From Salminus brasiliensis (lineage: Eukaryota; Chordata; Actinopteri; Characiformes; Bryconidae): a stretch of DNA of 64,000 nt. The stretch covers positions 20,584,925 through 20,648,924 of the forward strand of contig NC_132878.1 of assembly GCF_030463535.1 (NCBI RefSeq), in the 5' to 3' direction. The translations under genes were made by a program, and so were the position numbers. Below, piece by piece: positions 52,801 to 64,000 of the stretch; the stretch's first letter is position 1; each line of letters begins with the position of its first letter. The notes under the pieces are model-generated. The model saw nothing but the letters and a program-made list of their open reading frames with translations, made no database searches and was not told where the DNA came from.

Positions 52801-53708
52801 ATCTCAGAGAGGAGAGCCAGTAGAAGAACCAGATAAACCAATTGGACTTATAGTATCTCTAGGCCTCTGTCATGTTCACTTGATGGTCAAAAACAAGTAC
52901 TCAAAAGTTTTGATTTAAAATTGTACTATTTATTTCTTTTGTATTGATCACTATTATTATACTGGTTTTAAAACCGCCAACATTTACGTCTAGACTGGAC
53001 TGATGCTTCGTGGAGATCAAGTGTCTTACTTTGTAAGAATACAATAGGATTTAGTTAAGTTTTGAGCCGACTGGACTAATAATGATCAGGCATCTAATTA
53101 GTTGCCTGCAGGACAACAGCTGAGTCTGAAAAGCCTGGCATTTTAGCCCAGCAAACAAAGCCAATTATGTTAAGTCACAGTTCCCCCAACAAACAATGCA
53201 AGAAAGATTAAGGCAGTTCCCTCAGTAGCAACCCGTTTTGCAAAAACTACTCAAGTACTGTAACATCTGAAATAGACTTTACTTGAAATTGATGCCTTGC
53301 CAACTTGTATTGTTGTATATGCAAAATAATTAATAATTAAATGAGCTCTGAGCAGGTTTTACAGTAGTCAGGTCTCATCACTATTGTATAAAACATTAAT
53401 AGGGAAACTTAAAAACTTTTGATCTTTATTTCAGCAATATTAAGAGATGAAAGTTATATAGCTAAACACATTAAACTGAAGAACGAGCATTTCTAAAATG
53501 TACTTAATAGAAATGTGTTGTTCTTATAAGGAAACAGGTAGAACACGCCCCCACATTTATTATTACTTAAAATGTCCAAAATTAGAGTCATGTGCAGCAC
53601 ATCAGCTGTAGATGATTCGAACATAAACAGTTAGAGAGTATTCTGGAGGAGGCTGTCTCATTTAAACATTGGACATATAGTTTGATTTGCTCTTTGAGTG
53701 ATATCAAC

Positions 53709-54055
53709 ATGGCAAGATCCAGAGAGCTCTCTGAGGCCTTCAGAAAGAAGGGTGCATGTGGGCCAAGGAAGGGATTTAAAAATATCTCGGAACAAAAAGA
53801 AATCAGCCGTTCCACTGTCTCCAGAGCAATTTACTAGTGCAAGGACTGCCAACAAGGCCAGATCAGGGCATTCTACTAGGTTCAGCCCAGGAGCAGACCA
53901 CAAGATAAAGTGTAAAGAAGTCTCCAGCAATCCTAAAATGTCATTGCGGGACCTACAGATAAATCATGCCACAGTTGATGTCAGAGTACATGTAGTCACC
54001 ACCAGAAAGAGATTGATGGTTTTTGTCAGTACTTTATATAGTATACATGTAGTGT
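53709..54055 (+). pseudogene. Tc1-like transposase N-terminal fragment, frameshifted
   Basis: ATG at 53709 opens MARSRELSEAFRKK, a classic Tc1 transposase start. The frame then shows KGFKNISEQKEISRSTVSRA (helix-turn-helix remains) before a stop near 53835. Related blocks continue in other frames, including SNPKMSLRDLQINHATVDV near 53930-53985. The catalytic domain is absent. Dead relic. Confidence 0.75.
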
Positions 54056-54559
54056 AACCACAAAGGATGGTAGAGCTCAGTCTGAGTAAGCTGTTAAACA
54101 ATTATTACAAAGAGCCAAGATCATGATTTTGACAATTCAGTTACATCCCCTTTGAGAGTCAACTGTTCAACCCACAGTTATGCCCTTACTTGCAGTACAA
54201 TAAACTAGACAGTGCACTCTATAAGGCTGAAGACATAGAACACATACATATTGCAATCATATTGCTAAATATTGCAATTACAATGTAATTGTTTGTATCG
54301 GTAGCCAGGTTATATAGCGACCAAATTCGCTGAGTGATTAAAACACCCACATAGAGGCACATCTGGAACATCTGATGTTGTTCAGGAAGCTCACACCCAC
54401 CAATAGAAATGTATAAAACCAATATTGTGAAAATGATTAACAACCATTAAATCACGCAGACCTACTAGAAGCCAACTCCATGCTATGCTTCTGTATGAAG
54501 TCTAATCTACCATCAGTGGTTTGATCCTGAGATAAGGAAGAGTCACTGACTGAAACCCC

Positions 54560-54712
54560 AGAGGAGTGCTCCCCTCTCGCCCCTCTCACCATCATAACTC
54601 ATAGCTGATTGGGGGAGCTGCTGTCAGCCTCGCTCAGATAAGACATGGCCTAATCATCTGGCTGGATCAAAGGCTCTGGACGGCCCTGGACAAAGAACTT
54701 ACGGTCTCCTCC
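54560..54712. promoter_or_regulatory. Possible conserved non-coding element
   Basis: Contains CATAACTCATAGCTGATTGG, CAGATAAGAC (GATA), GGCCTAATCATC and GGATCAAAGG (TCF/LEF-like). Compact, non-repetitive, bounded on the right by a Tc1 remnant. Confidence 0.25.
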
Positions 54713-54995
54713 AAAAGTACTGGAATGGCAAGGCCAATTCTTCTGTGTTAGGTATGCACTGAAGACATTTAGGCTTTGAGATCAATATCAGATGTGAATA
54801 TGAGGCAATAGATCAGAATTTCAGCCTTCATTTCCTGATATTTACCCACTCAATTTTCAAGTAAGCAAAAACATTGGAACATGTGACTGACAGGTGTTTG
54901 TTGCCCAGGTGTGCCTTGTTAGATTTACTGTTAGACTTAATACCGAATGAATGTCTGCTCTTGGTTTGAGCCCTGGGCCTCCCCTGCAAAGCATT
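54700..54995 (+). mobile_element. Tc1/mariner-like 5' non-coding remnant
   Basis: TCTCCTCCAAAAGTACTGGA, GCAAGGCCAATTCTTCTGTG, CACTGAAGACATTTAGGCTT, GGAACATGTGACTGACAGGT and GTTGCCCAGGTGTG are words of a common fish/amphibian Tc1-like element that precede its transposase gene. No transposase follows. Confidence 0.55.
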
Positions 54996-56038
54996 TCATG
55001 ATTTCATGATGATGATGATGATGATGACGAAGTACAGCAAAAACTGGCTTTGCTGTTCCAGGGCTTTTGGAGAGACAGTATTTGCACCATAGTAGACATA
55101 CCAGCATCAGGATTGACGAGAAGAGGCAGAAACCGATAGATATCAACAGGACCTAGCCAGACACTCTCATGTCCAGCCGCCGGCCTGGAGCTCTGGGAGG
55201 CGACTGAAGAGTGGCTGAAAAGTGGAGCAGGAGTGTCTCAGCAGGAATGGGAGCTATGCTGTTAAGGCAAGGTCACGCCTGCGCTTTCTCCAGTGGCTCC
55301 AGGCGCGTCGCTTAAGAGTGTCACGATCAGATAACCTTGGTGAAAGGGCTGCGGGCCGAGACAAGCAGGCCAGTCCAGACAGCTTTGCCTTCTTTTTGCT
55401 TTGCCATGCAGCACAGGTTGAAGGAATATATCAGTGAAAATGTGGACACTAAAATGTACTACTAACCCCAAATATAGCCGATAAAAATATGTATAAAATA
55501 GTGCTATTATGAAACTTCTACTCTATTATTTATATAAATAGTTAGCATTTATTTGTAGGACGAAATGCTAGATGCGTTCAGAATAATGAAGAGATTACAC
55601 TATTCTAAAAGGAAGTTATTTATTTATATATTAGATTTTTTTTCATCTTTGCCAATTCCCACCCAGTAGCTAGGAATCTCCATCACACAATGCTACCAGT
55701 GCTATGAGGGTGAAGGCTAACTTGGGCCAGCCAGCATCTCACATTTGACTCTCAACACACTTGGAGGAGAGCACTAACTAGCACTAGCAATTATTTTATA
55801 TCAGCTAACAGACGTCTGTGTTGGCTAGTAATTTTCCGATGGGAAAGGGAGGGCCATCCTACCCACCCCGGAAAACTGAGTTATGTTCTCTTTGACTGAT
55901 GCCATATGCCATCACCGGGGACCTCACAATCTCACTGCTGTCCCACTCATGAGGCAGCATTCAGTTTATGATACCTCGTATTTCAGACGTGACAATCGCA
56001 TTTTGAGACAAGCAAATAAAACAAAAATTATATAAATA

Positions 56039-56040
<2 letters not shown>

Positions 56041-56089
<49 letters not shown>
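56041..56089. repeat. (AT)n microsatellite
   Basis: About 24 AT units. Confidence 0.9.
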
Positions 56090-56090
<1 letters not shown>

Positions 56091-56834
56091 AATATATGTA
56101 TATACAGAATAATATTAATTCTTGAATAATTTCGGATCGCTGCCTTGAAATATTGTGTGACAGCTAAAAGTATTTTCATTTAGTAGTTTCATTTAGAAAG
56201 TTAAAATCTGCTTGACATTTTATGTGAAATAGCAAAAAAATATATATTACAAACATTTTAAGGATAGTGTCCAATCTGTACATAATTATAATTTGTATGT
56301 TAGTTATTATTTAATCATGTTTGTAAAAACATTTCAAAAAGGTTTTGATTCAATTGAAATTAAATTGAATTAACATCTTTAAATACTTTCTGATATCTAG
56401 CCATCAGTCTCTCCCCCAGCCTCACTAGACTACACTTCCCAGAATCCCCAATTCATGACATCTCTACCACAGATCCCTGATCCACTAATCGGAAATGGTT
56501 CTCTTGGCTCCCAGTCTCATGAGTACTAATCAGTGCCACCTGTGTCTCATTACTTGTTGTATATATACTGCACTGTTACTTTGGGAAGTTTTGCTAACTA
56601 TACCATAGCATACTGATTGGGCTCACCTGGCTAGTTATCTTGTGTTTGACCCTGTTTGTTGTTTTCTGTCTTTTGGATTACCCTTTGATTTTGTCCTGGC
56701 TTGTTTTCTGGTTACTCTTTTGCTGATGTTCATACCTTTTGGTTATCGTGCTCACTGGCTATTGTAACATGGCCTGGCTTGATTAAAACTGAAGCATCGT
56801 TTACAGGCTGCAGACTATCCTAAACACAAGAAAA

Positions 56835-56990
56835 ATCTGACTCTTCTTTTGGTGCTATATAGAACTATTTCTATATAAGGCTATATAATATATAATATAT
56901 TTCTATATAATTCAACCATACCTGGAGCCATTTATGCATTTGGTTCATGGTCATCATGGTTCTATATGGAAACATTAACCCTTTAAATAA
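56835..56990. mobile_element. AGAACC/GGTTCT-type MITE fragment
   Basis: CTTTTGGTGCTATATAGAAC, CATGGTTCTATATGGAAAC and TTAACCCTTTAAATAACC fit the same family as 45040-45300. Confidence 0.45.
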
Positions 56991-57440
56991 CCAATAAACA
57001 GTTTATAAGTTCTTAGTACATAAAGAAAATAGCATTTTTTAGTGACTGGTAATTCCAGAAGTTTAAATGACAGTGTAGCTAACAAGCAATGGAAGACACT
57101 GTGCCTTTTCAATTAGCATCAAACACACAAACTGGGTCATATTGGTAAATAATGTAAAACCACTTGCTTATATGGATTCTGGAATCGAAAAATAGACTGA
57201 ATTATGATAAAACCTAGGCTTAAAGATGCTCTGTACCACTATTTTAGTAGATAGTAGCGTCAGAATATACATTACAATACACATTATTGATACAGTGCTA
57301 GTTGGTTAGCCTGTAGCACCAGTGCAATGCTAAAGAAACTACAGAGACTTAACCTGCTTTGGCTAAACCGTTACATTTAAGATGGGAATGGGAATTTTCC
57401 TATAACCAAATATGCCACACTATTTCTGTAACCACAGTTT

Positions 57441-57444
57441 GTAT

Positions 57445-57484
<40 letters not shown>
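57441..57484. repeat. (GT)n microsatellite
   Basis: About 20 GT units. The region 57,440-57,950 holds further GT/CA runs at 57540, 57707 and 57896-57945. Confidence 0.9.
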
Positions 57485-57486
<2 letters not shown>

Positions 57487-58094
57487 AGACAGAGACGACC
57501 TCCCTTGTTGTGCCACTTGACATAGGTTAAACACACAGCATGTGTGTGTGTGTGTTTGTGAGTGTGTTTGTTTGTTTAGGGCGTAGAAGTTAGTCACTTA
57601 AGCATGTAAGCCCATGTCACTTTGACAGTTGTAGGCGATGGACCACCGGCCTCAGCAGAAGATGAAAGGGATCGACTTTTCTACAAAGAATGCATGCACG
57701 CACCCAACACACACACACACACTGCCTGTTACACTGCAACTGTGTAACACGTGCCTGGACTTGCATTAAATTTGACACCAAGAGAGCAACATTGTGAGTC
57801 CCCTAAGCTAGTCTTAACACTGCAGTTAAGCCCTAATTAGCCTGACATGGCACTTAAATTGCACCAGACAAAAGATGGAAAGCTGCGTGCGATGCTTGTG
57901 TGTGTGGGTGTGTGTGTGTGTGGGTGATGTCTGTGTGTGTGTGTTTGTGTTGATTTTTGTAATAAAAACGCAGAGAAGGGCTAACCTGACTTGGTCCTGA
58001 CTTGAAGTGCTTCTTCTATAGAAGCTCCATGGTTCATTGCTTAAACTGAGAAACAAAAGAACTGCGTTTTGTTACTGAGGTTACATTGAAACAG

Positions 58095-58250
58095 TCTGGG
58101 GCAATGGTGGCTTAGTGGTTACAGCATTAAGCTACTGATGACAGGGTTGTGGGTTCAATTCCCAGGCTTGGCAAGCTGCTGCAGTTGGGCCCTTGAGCAA
58201 CACAACTGGTAAACATGAGTGCCTTTGTCCTTAAATTAGGATCATGTCCT
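58095..58250 (+). mobile_element. tRNA-derived SINE with intact A and B boxes
   Basis: A box TGGCTTAGTGG at 58108-58118 and B box GGTTCAATTCC at 58152-58162 match the RNA polymerase III consensus with normal spacing. They are followed by CAGTTGGGCCCTTGAGCAA, a tRNA-unrelated body typical of SINEs seen in catfishes and characins. The downstream tail is eroded. Confidence 0.75.
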
Positions 58251-59059
58251 TATCATCTTATATATTAGTATTATACTCATATAATATTGAGAATATTTGT
58301 AATCTAATACAGTAATGACTTACAGAATGCAAGTTGCATTATTCCAGATAAGACCTCAAAAGGTTGTGTGGTGTAGTATTTAAACATTGCAAGCATTTTG
58401 GAACAATTAATTATGATATGATAAATACAATACTGTAGTTACCCATTTAAAACTTGCAAGGTTATCTGTGTTTATAGAGCATTTAAGAAGATTTATGCTC
58501 CTTTATGCTTTAAGAAAATGCACACATCTGTTTGAACCTATGCAACTGTCACTGCCCATATACTTCTATGCATTCTTTACATTGGCATGGATGTTATGCA
58601 ATGCATCCACTAGAAGGCAGTTTAGAGTCCAAGGTTTCAAAGAACCACAAACATGGTGACGGAGGACGGAAGTGGCAACGGTGTAAACTGATAAAAACAA
58701 AAGCATTTAAAAGTGTACAAAAGCTACAATTTCTTGACAATTTCAAATTGTCTGCCAGTTTCTTCTTCATCATGTCCCCTCGATTTCCAGTGATATTGCT
58801 CTGTTCTGTCCATATCCATAAGCTTTCAGAAAATATGCACAAATATGGATAGGCTGAAAGCAGAGTACAGGCAGAAGGATCCATCCGTACTCATATTTAA
58901 CACTGAGCATAAATCCACCGTTAGAATTAATTGAAAATTGAATGTTATTATTTATCAACATCTCTATTTATCATTGTGGATGCATCCTTTCCGGAGCTTC
59001 CTACTAATTCATTGAAACTGGGGAAAACTGCAGCCATGGCATTTTTAATATTGCTATTT

Positions 59060-59345
59060 TCTTATTTTCTTATTTTCTCTCCAAACCAATTAGAAGCTGT
59101 TTGAGAAGTGTTCTGTTCATGACATCCTGCAGCCTTTTTACTTCAGATGTACCTTTGCTCATTACTGCCAAAAAGGTCTATTTTAACTTCATCAACAAAC
59201 AGAGGCTTGTTTAGATGTTTCTTTGAAAAGTGCAGATGCTGAATTCTGTGGTGAGGATGCAGGAAGGGTTTATTTGTGAGGACTCTTCTATGAAGCTTAT
59301 ATTAGTGCAGGTATCACTGCACAGTAGAACAGTGTATCTCCAAAA
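59060..59345 (-). pseudogene. Tc1-like transposase fragment (antisense), decayed
   Basis: Plus-strand words CCAAAAAGGTCTATTTTAAC, CTTGTTTAGATGTTTCTTTG, TGTGGTGAGGATGCAGGAAG, TGACTCTTCTATGAAG-like (ACTCTTCTATGAAGC) and CACTGCACAGTAGAACAGTG are the reverse complement of the central transposase gene of a fish Tc1 family. Interrupted by indels, no open frame. Confidence 0.6.
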
Positions 59346-59384
59346 CAGTGACTTTACAAGAGAAGCCCAAATTGTTCATCACTC

Positions 59385-59470
59385 TGAATGGAAGTCAATG
59401 TAAAATAAGAGTTTATTCCAAGTAATTTGGAGCATTTCTATTGGCCCATTCATCCAGAACTAATTACACA
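59385..59470. mobile_element. Dispersed repeat (GGAAGTCAAT family), copy 2
   Basis: TGAATGGAAGTCAATGTAAA through GGAGCATTTCTATTGGCCCA matches 28262-28345. It immediately follows the Tc1 fragment at 59060-59345. Confidence 0.6.
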
Positions 59471-59932
59471 ATAACTAGTAAGCAATAGCACATGCTTATA
59501 TATACAGTACATATAATGCATACTGTATATGGGGGATAAATTGATGATATAGTTACTAACACACACACACACACACACTATTTGCACATTTATCTACTTA
59601 TGTATATGGGTCATACCATAAGCTCCCACACTTTGATGAAATAAAAATCACTGTGTGTGTGTGTGTGTAAGTGTGTATGTGTTTGAGTGATTGTGGGTGG
59701 GGCAAGTGGAGGGGGCAGGTTTTGGGATGTGTTTACTTGCTTGTTACAGAGATTACAACATTTATCTGTTATCTCTTAGATTGCATTGACGGGGGAGACA
59801 CAGTGAGAGGCAGCCATTGTTATCCAGTGAAGACACACTTATCTAGAAGCCGGACAAACTCGCGCAGTGCAGACGTTCAGTCTAGAAGGTGTTGAGGGGT
59901 GTCATGTTATCAACAGTAACTGGTGGTGTTTC

Positions 59933-59933
<1 letters not shown>

Positions 59934-59972
<39 letters not shown>
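59934..59972. repeat. (GT)n microsatellite
   Basis: About 19 GT units. Confidence 0.9.
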
Positions 59973-59973
<1 letters not shown>

Positions 59974-60261
59974 ATATCACAAGCTGTTAGACTTTGGCAC
60001 TTGTTTTGGCCTCATGTTAAACTTTGTCTCTTTTCAGCTATTGTGTAATTAAGCCAGGCAGCACTGGGCTGGATACTGCACATATTAAAGTACCTGCAAG
60101 AAGAGGACAAGACAGTTAGAGTAGATTATCCACTATAATCCACAACACTGTCATGCACCTGGATTAATCCTTCCTAATCTCATTCCAGTTTGCAGCCTAA
60201 ATTACAGCAATCTGCAATGGATAACATTGAACATGCACATTTTTGTTTTTTTGGAGTGGTG

Positions 60262-60262
<1 letters not shown>

Positions 60263-60306
<44 letters not shown>
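60263..60306. repeat. (ATT)n microsatellite
   Basis: About 14 ATT units. Confidence 0.9.
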
Positions 60307-62329
60307 GAGTAATTAATACATTGAATGTACTTCATTTATCTGTGTAGTTTATGATTTTATTGAAGTGACTTGAAATGTGCCCTACATTTCCCTCCAAACA
60401 TAATACAAAAATGTACTTAATTTAATGGTAGCCCTGATATCAGAATCCTAATGGCAGATATGTGCTACAAAATTAGCCATTAGCCAGATGTTTACATTTT
60501 ATTTAGATATTCGGGGTATTTGATGATGTATTTATTTTGTATGATATATTTTTTGATGCATTTTCTGAAGACCAGATTGTTTAGGTGATGCTGGACTACT
60601 GCACTATGTGCATGAAAAATCGTTCAATAGTTAATAAATCTCCTTTCAGTTCAACGGCTAGGTTGATTTGTCAAGTGTTGCAAACAAAAAACAAACATTT
60701 CTGTAGTTTTAAAGCAGCATTATGCAATACTGGTCATTTTTCCTCGTTCATGGGCTCCCCCTACAGGAGGGCAGTGTAATTTATTTTTACACCACTGCCG
60801 TAAATACAAATCGCTCAGTGAGCCCCCTCATGTGGCCAGCTATAAGTGTATGTTTGATGACAAGCTGAGAGATACAGAACTGTGACTGAAAGTGAAAGAA
60901 GCTTTTGGACTATGGTGGTAATGTTACAGGATTTACATAAATATGACTCTGGTTAGGCAGTGAGCTTACAGTTCCACCTAAATTGCATAATGCAGTAGTA
61001 GCCTTTTTTGATCATTCTCAAGTCTGCTTGATTGATCTTCTCTTCATACTCTATCAGATGTTCCTCGAGGGGTTTGAAGAGTCATTTCAGGTAAGATTTG
61101 GACAACACTGGATCTGCTGACATCTGCTGGTATGACCATCTGAAACAGCAATCTGACAATATGGTTCCTCAGACAGAACTCTTGTCTAATGTGGGAAATC
61201 TATTTTGGAAAGCTTGTTCTGACAGTGGTCTGACACAAAGATTGTTCCGACTTCACTCTTCAATCTTTACCATCAGATCAATTAACAAGATTTTAGCTTT
61301 TTAAGGTCTGATTGCTGAAGTCATGTCTGAAGTGAATGTGATCCACCTTGAAAAGCTTTTAGCTTATCAACTCATTTATAAGATCCAGCAGATTTTAGAG
61401 CATGTCAATATAAAATTATGAGGGAATCATACATCACTAAAAATATGATATCACTTTCAAATTGCAAAAATAACTCATGATTGTAATCCATTTTGTACAC
61501 ATTTAACAATAATGGTCAATGGGCAATGCTATAGAAGAACCTTGGGTCCATACTTCCATAAACAATCATGGGCCTCATACACCATCATCTTTCTATGAAT
61601 GTTCTTAAATTGGCTCTTGGGAAAAGTCCTAGCACAAAGTCTACGTCAGATTCATGCTGTGCTTTTAAACTGCAGAATTGTTCACAAGCTCTGTTCTTAT
61701 AAAGATGGATCCCACTGTCCTCATAAACTGAGCAAATCCCAAATAAGAAAACACTGGTGAATCCTCGCCGGTCAACCAAAAGAAGTTCTTCTACGGCATT
61801 GCTCAAATAATATGTTTGTAACAAAGATATGTGAGTGTCAAGAACCTTTTAAAGATGCCATGACATTGTTTAAGGACCTATTTGAAACACCTTTATTATT
61901 AAGAGTGTAATGTCTTTTTTTTGTATTGTAGGTCATATATTCTCCTCAGTTATCATTGATTGCACACTATTCTAGAGACAATAACAGCCAGAACACTGCC
62001 CACTGGCAGAGGAAGCCAGACAGGGATTGCTACCAAATAACCAGCATCCAAATGTTTCAAACCCAGGGGTGAAGAAAGTTCCAGTACTTGTACTTGTACT
62101 TGTACTACCTCCCACAAAATGTCAAATGCACATTTTTACCAAGCTGCATTTTACAAGCTGAGAGTTAAAGAACCAGCACTTCAAGTGAAAGAAGCCTGTT
62201 GATTCAGATGGCACAGTAATATTACCAGATATTAATTATGCACACGGGTTCTGCACATTTCACAGGTACGAAGTCTACATAATGCTGGTTTAAGTGGCAT
62301 TGAAATTTTCAAAAACACTATTTATTTTA
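60307..62329. other. Downstream non-coding interval
   Basis: AT-rich. 60690-60900 (GGGCTCCCCCTACAGGAGG, GAGCCCCCTCATGTGGCC) resembles a dispersed fish repeat. A CTTGTA hexamer triplet occurs near 62090. No gene recognised. Confidence 0.5.
61840..61912. mobile_element. AGAACC-type MITE fragment
   Basis: TCAAGAACCTTTTAAAGATG and TTATTATTAAGAGTGTA match the ends of the same family as 45040-45300. Confidence 0.4.
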
Positions 62330-63060
62330 CCCATGGAGAAAAACTTCGCAGACCCCTATATTCCTAACATGGACGTGGCGCCGGCTACAGAATGACGCTG
62401 TGAAGGTCTGTGGTGTTTTGACGTCTATTTGATCTGTTGCTTGTTCAAAACCGATGCTAAAGCAAACAGCCCAAATGCAGACGCCCAAAGTGAGACATAA
62501 AGTAAAAGAGGGGGAGGGACTCGAGCCCCCGCCATTACAAACAACCCTGAACAAAAGGTGACCGCAAGCCAGTGTGTTTAGGCCTCTCGCACACAGACAC
62601 TCTCAAGTGGCTCGCACAACAGCAAGCGCACAACACTGTGGAAGGCCGCTGAAAGGGACTCTGCAGGAGGCAAACAGGGTACATAAGGCGAAGTGCATTA
62701 GGACTGTTTAATCAGCGCTTTACCCGCAACGGCAGCTGGGAGAGGCCTAGGCTAATTGTCTAGCCTTTGTCTCTGCCTTGCCGTCCCTGAAAGCACAGCT
62801 AGGGAGAGTGAAAGAAGAGCAGCAGAGCTGCCATGTTTGTTTTGTGCCGCCTTGTTTCGTTTCCCATACTGTCAGTGTGCCCTGGGAGGGCCTTCATTGT
62901 CCACTGGCACGAGAAGCCCCAAAGCCTGCAAGGATGCAGGGCAAGGAGTCAAAGGTTTTGTTGGGATTCTACCTGCGCCAATACGGCCTCGCATTGAACT
63001 CTGAATAATCCCTGTGCCTGAGGAGACAAAAGCAGTCGCGCTAAGCTCTTTGCAAGGCTT
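62330..63060. promoter_or_regulatory. Possible enhancer-like blocks near the right end
   Basis: 62330-62560 and 62690-63060 are GC-richer, CpG-containing and non-repetitive. They carry GCTAAAGCAAACAG, GTTTAATCAGCGC, GGCTAATTGTC, TTTGTTTTGTGCC and GAATAATCCC words. Open frames here are short and show no family similarity. Confidence 0.25.
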
Positions 63061-63116
63061 TCATCCACGCTGCTGCTAAAGTGAATGTTGTTTTGGTTCA
63101 AGTGTGAGTTGTTGTG

Positions 63117-63119
<3 letters not shown>

Positions 63120-63151
<32 letters not shown>
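63120..63151. repeat. (CT)16 microsatellite
   Basis: Perfect CT run. Confidence 0.9.
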
Positions 63152-63158
<7 letters not shown>

Positions 63159-64000
63159 TTTTCGGGAGACAATAGGTGTGGTATTGACATGTTGTGACTG
63201 GTTGGCTCGTTTCCCAGGAGTAGGCCTACTGTTTGTACTGTTAGCCTTACACCATTACATGTGCACACAATACATACATATACAACAAGATCCTGTGTGT
63301 ACACTTCTGTACACACCCCTGGTGCTGTTTGTTAGTTTGTCTTTTTTAATCTCTATAACTTATAAATGAAGTATGGTTACATTAATCGAGTTAATGTGTC
63401 CCATACCAATGAACAGTTGCACTGCAAAGACAATTGCATTTAATGTAGCATCCACAGATGTACAGTACTGTACAAGCATTTACTTTTGAAATAGAATAAG
63501 CACTAATAACGTTAATACTGAGTTTTATGCCACTGTGTTTATTAAAGCACTGGCATTAAAACTCTCCTCATGGGAGTCTAGTATTATTTAATATTTAAAG
63601 TCATCCTCCAACACCTGGTTTGGTAAATCTGTGCTTAATGATGTTAAATCAGGTGAGCTGGTGATGGAATTGCACAAATCCACATGCTGACTGGGGGCAT
63701 CCAGGAGGAACCTGGAACCAAGCTTTGCCTACCAAACTAGATCACAAGATCTCAGCTACTTTCTTCAAAATGAGAAATTCTTCCTGCTGTTTACAGTATT
63801 TATGTTTACCTGCATCTGTTCTAGGTGGAGTGGAGTTTATACAAGCAACAACACTCTTATTACTGAGATAACAGTTTAAAAGAATGTGTAAGCACATGCC
63901 ACATCTAATATTTTACTGTTACTTTTAACACAAAAAAGAAAACAGGCACTAAAATGTGCATTAATATAACATTTTTTATTTTACTTTTTTTTTCTAAAGG

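Larger units (their letters stand above)
55150..57440. other. Downstream non-coding interval
   Basis: 55150-55435 is balanced and CpG-containing (possible regulatory element). The rest is AT-rich with a long AT repeat. No gene recognised. Confidence 0.5.

Overview
This is a vertebrate nuclear genome window, almost certainly from a teleost fish. It contains one confidently identified protein-coding gene: a complete seven-exon tbx2-type T-box transcription factor on the plus strand (coding 33759-40789, 693 aa after splicing). Every exon junction has GT/AG ends and compatible phases, and the protein matches the TBX2 family from start to stop. The fish assignment rests on several Tc1/mariner transposase remnants, short TA-flanked inverted-repeat elements, a tRNA-derived SINE with intact A and B boxes, and dense CA, AT and ATT microsatellites. 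The repeat families look like those of otophysan fishes (tetras, catfishes, carps), but the species cannot be named from the sequence.

Layout. Positions 1-32,700 are non-coding upstream sequence. They hold Tc1 debris (658-1310, 17301-17640, 19098-19321), palindromic elements (1577-1663, 2427-2750), a 50-bp minisatellite of about 27 units with a CCAAT box in nearly every unit (9330-10676), and a degenerate TTAGGG-like array (15185-15960). Between these lie GC-richer, homeodomain-site-rich blocks that look like conserved non-coding enhancers (e.g. 16745-16985, 19590-19760, 21470-21775, 23930-24200, 29600-30180). Positions 31,640-33,758 form a promoter-proximal CpG-containing zone with E2F-, NRF1- and EGR1-like motifs, CCAAT boxes, a CT tract and upstream ORFs. 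Positions 33,759-41,800 are tbx2 and its 3' UTR. Positions 41,800-64,000 are downstream non-coding sequence with a 42-bp minisatellite, a complete 484-bp TA-flanked MITE, several Tc1 relics, a SINE and further enhancer-like blocks.

How it works together. A single developmental repressor gene sits in a long stretch without recognisable neighbours. This is the usual architecture of a transcription factor controlled by distant enhancers. Neither bcas3 nor tbx4, which flank TBX2 in tetrapods, was recognised, which would fit the tbx2a paralogue, but a 64-kb window read by eye cannot settle this. The most unusual points are a three-codon upstream ORF whose stop overlaps the tbx2 start codon (ATGA), the CCAAT-bearing minisatellite, and the 42-bp minisatellite that stays open in two reading frames. 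I found no sign of a novel multi-gene system.
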